From Pseudomonadota bacterium (GTDB lineage: Bacteria; Pseudomonadota; Alphaproteobacteria; Sphingomonadales; Sphingomonadaceae): 40,511 nt of DNA. Below, in pieces: positions 39,032 to 40,511 of this stretch (position 1 is the stretch's first letter; every line of letters starts with the position of its first letter). The notes beneath the pieces were generated by a model. The model saw nothing but the letters and a program-made list of their open reading frames with translations, was not told the DNA's origin and made no database searches. The stretch spans positions 1-40,511 of the forward strand of contig JAEZCZ010000049.1 of the NCBI GenBank assembly GCA_023433305.1, read 5' to 3'. Position numbers and translations under genes: made by a program.

Positions 39032-39853
39032 TTGGCAGCAATTTCCGGAATTATTCGCGTGATGGAGCGCGCCGCGCGCAAGGCGGGCGGGCGGCTTCGT
39101 CGCGACTTCGGCGAGATCGAGCACCTGCAGGTCAGTCGCAAGGGGCCCTCGGACTTCGTCTCGAAGGCGGACCAGGCGGCCGAGCGCACCTTGTGGGACG
39201 AGCTGCGCGCGGCGCGGCCCGACTGGGGCTTCCTGATGGAAGAGGGCGGCGAGATCGCCGGCGATCCGAGCAAGCCGCGCTTCATCGTCGACCCGCTCGA
39301 CGGCACCAGCAACTTCCTCCACGGTATCCCGCATTTCGCGATCTCGATCGCGGTCCAGGAGCCGCGGCTGGACGGCAAAGGGTGGGGCGAGGTGACCGCG
39401 GGCGTGGTCTACCAGCCGATCACCGACGACACCTTCTGGGCCGAGAAGAGCCGCGGCGCCTGGCTCCAGGACGCGCGCCTGCGGGTGTCGGGCCGGCGCC
39501 ATCTGTCCGAGGCGCTGATCGCCACCGGCATCCCCTACCAGGGGCACGGCGACTTCGAGGAATGGAGCAAGATCCTGACCGCGGTCGGCCCGCAAGTCGC
39601 CGGCATCCGCCGCTACGGCAGCGCGGCGCTGGATCTCGCCTGGGTCGCGGCCGGGCGATACGACGGGTTCTGGGAGAGCGACCTCAACGCCTGGGATACC
39701 GCAGCCGGATGCCTGCTGGTGCGCGAGGCGGGCGGGTTCGTCACCGATTACCGTGGCCGCTCGCAACCGATCTGCGACACACAGGTTATTGCCGCCAACG
39801 ACGCCCTGCACTCGCGCCTGCACAAGATCGTCGCCGGGTCGCTCAAGGACTGA
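39032..39853 (+). CDS. suhB: Inositol monophosphatase family protein (SuhB-like)
   Basis: The 273-residue protein has the metal-binding motifs of the IMPase superfamily: EEGGEI (Glu site), FIVDPLDGTSNFLHGIPHFAISIAV (D-P-x-D-G-T) and NAWDTAAGCLLVREAGG (the third metal Asp, W-D-x-A). IMPases hydrolyse inositol or related sugar phosphates; SuhB in E. coli also acts in rRNA antitermination. The start is TTG at 39032, giving MAAISGIIRVMERAARKAGG, the usual beginning in this group; AGGAC lies about 8 bp before. It is the third gene of the efp run. Confidence 0.93.
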   Translation: MAAISGIIRVMERAARKAGGRLRRDFGEIEHLQVSRKGPSDFVSKADQAAERTLWDELRAARPDWGFLMEEGGEIAGDPSKPRFIVDPLDGTSNFLHGIPHFAISIAVQEPRLDGKGWGEVTAGVVYQPITDDTFWAEKSRGAWLQDARLRVSGRRHLSEALIATGIPYQGHGDFEEWSKILTAVGPQVAGIRRYGSAALDLAWVAAGRYDGFWESDLNAWDTAAGCLLVREAGGFVTDYRGRSQPICDTQVIAANDALHSRLHKIVAGSLKD

Positions 39854-39912
39854 CCCGGCGCTCGCTTGAAAGCCCGCCGCGCTCCGGCTAAGCGCCGGAC
39901 CCTGCTCGGGGA

Positions 39913-39996
39913 GCCCCTGTGGCGGAATGGTAGACGCGATCGACTCAAAATCGATTGTCGAAAGACGTGCCCGTTCGAGTCGGGCCAGGGGCACCA
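39913..39996 (+). tRNA. tRNA-Leu(CAA)
   Basis: An 84-nt class II tRNA with encoded CCA. GCCCCTG pairs with CAGGGGC, A73 precedes CCA, the anticodon loop CTCAAAA gives CAA, and a variable arm of the length expected for leucine follows. The T loop is GTTCGAG. No duplicate of its 3' end is seen in the window. Confidence 0.95.
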
Positions 39997-40365
39997 CTTC
40001 CGATAAAAGGCGTAAATCCGTCCTCCGCTCTACCACTCTGGTCAGGAGTGGGCACCGCGGTAGGTAATGGGCCACCTGCGGACCGGCAGGCTTCGATACC
40101 GGCAGTGGTCGATAGCGAACGTTCCCCGCGCGCTTTTGTCGGGTGGAGGTTGCCGACAGGCCGACGTCTGTTCCCACGAATTTTAGGAACCCTGGTGGCT
40201 GCGGGACGGCCTGCGGGCAGGCCAGCGACATAAGCGGGATCCGATACAATTCATTACAAATTGAAGCGGGGTCTTGTCCCGTCGGCGCTTGGCAAACGAG
40301 CGTATCCATGCACTAATTGATTATAACAAAAAGGGACTCGCAGTTCCGATCAGGGGAGAGACATC
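39997..40365. other. Non-coding 369-bp stretch with several hairpins
   Basis: No gene that I can support lies here; a short open frame through the tRNA is spurious. Clear dyads are TGTCGG/CCGACA (40137-40158), a GGCCTGC-GG-GCAGGCC hairpin (40208-40223), and AGGT/ACCT extended by CCGC/GCGG around 40058-40081. The last 100 bp turn AT-rich and hold the likely promoter of the next gene. Confidence 0.5.
40289..40317 (+). promoter_or_regulatory. Possible promoter of the right-edge gene
   Basis: TTGGCA (40289-40294, five of six consensus bases) and ACTAAT (40312-40317, four of six) are spaced by 17 bp in an AT-rich patch. Transcription would start near 40324, about 40 bp before the ATG. An AACAAAAAGG stretch follows. 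Confidence 0.45.
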
Positions 40366-40511
40366 ATGCGCAGCTTGTCTGGGTGGTACTTGTCTTCGTT
40401 GCTTGTGTCTTCGGCGCTCATGCTCGGCGCGAGTGCCGGCGCCGCGGCGCAGGAAAGCCACGCTCATGCCGAAGCGGTGCCCGAGGCGGCGCCGGCAGCG
40501 GTTCGGACGGT
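40366..40511 (+). CDS. Secreted protein, N-terminal part (cut by window edge)
   Basis: Only 48 codons are present; the frame is open to the right edge. AGGGGAGAG precedes the ATG by about 6 bp. The start MRSLSGWYLSSLLVSSALML is a signal peptide with likely cleavage after GAAA-Q, followed by an Ala/Glu/Pro-rich, histidine-containing segment (ESHAHAEAVPEAAPAA). Too little remains to name a family. Confidence 0.65.
   Translation, partial: MRSLSGWYLSSLLVSSALMLGASAGAAAQESHAHAEAVPEAAPAAVRT

Noticed and set aside
40208..40223. GGCCTGC-GG-GCAGGCC hairpin as a terminator
   Set aside because: The loop is only 2 nt and no T-run follows, so it does not fit an intrinsic terminator.
39913..40365. tRNA-Leu as an integration site of a mobile element
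   Set aside because: No integrase, no repeat of the tRNA 3' end and no change in gene style are visible within the window.

Overview
The window looks like a chromosomal segment of a GC-rich alphaproteobacterium, most likely from the Sphingomonadales (Erythrobacteraceae/Sphingomonadaceae type). The grounds are protein style, the zapA - 6S RNA - 5-formyl-THF cyclo-ligase order, a tkt-gap-pgk-fda glycolytic block, DUF2842, and many TGATG/ATGA/GTGA start-stop overlaps. I see no transposase, integrase, prophage gene or CRISPR array. Family assignments come from reading motifs, not from a database search.

Region 1 (1-12304, all minus strand) is a surface-polysaccharide operon of twelve genes, the last cut by the left edge. 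In transcription order: UDP-sugar 6-dehydrogenase, GalE-like epimerase, GDP-L-fucose synthase, WcaI-like glycosyltransferase, a CMP-nonulosonate synthetase fused to a HAD phosphatase, an SDR epimerase/reductase, a short NeuB-like synthase lacking the SAF domain, a phytanoyl-CoA-dioxygenase-like Fe(II)/2-oxoglutarate enzyme, a putative polysialyltransferase-like glycosyltransferase, a zinc-ribbon methyltransferase, a Wzy-like polymerase and a polysaccharide pyruvyl transferase. Together they predict a glycan with fucose, a uronic acid and a sialic-acid-like (nonulosonic or KDN-like) sugar, decorated by methyl, pyruvyl and perhaps hydroxyl groups. Region 2 (12571-18195, plus strand) diverges from it and supplies assembly and export: an O-antigen ligase/polymerase-like membrane protein, a Wza-like lipoprotein, a Wzc-like tyrosine kinase with a Gly-Tyr tail, and an unrecognised membrane-anchored protein. 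The 266-bp divergent gap carries a perfect 10-bp inverted repeat.

Region 3 (18367-24694) is mostly housekeeping: tRNA-Pro(CGG), thymidylate synthase, a UDP-glucuronate 4-epimerase, the branched-chain 2-oxoacid dehydrogenase operon (E1 alpha, E1 beta, E2) with a well-formed promoter and a 17-bp palindrome at its probable start point, and tRNA-Asp(GTC). Region 4 (24673-26231, minus) holds DUF2842 (overlapping the tRNA), 5-formyl-THF cyclo-ligase, a 6S RNA whose closing stem can be seen, zapA and a small coiled-coil protein.

Region 5 (26414-32919) is the central carbon block tkt, gap, a MOSC-domain gene, pgk and class I aldolase. Two paralogous small lipoproteins converge on pgk and on the aldolase with identical 4-bp stop overlaps. 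Region 6 (32937-40511) holds a DUF72 protein, an ArsR/SRPBCC operon with two operator-like dyads, thiE, an L,D-transpeptidase and an M23 peptidase (cell-wall remodelling), small secreted proteins, elongation factor P, an inositol-monophosphatase-family enzyme, tRNA-Leu(CAA), a 369-bp non-coding stretch with several hairpins, and the first codons of a secreted protein cut by the right edge.
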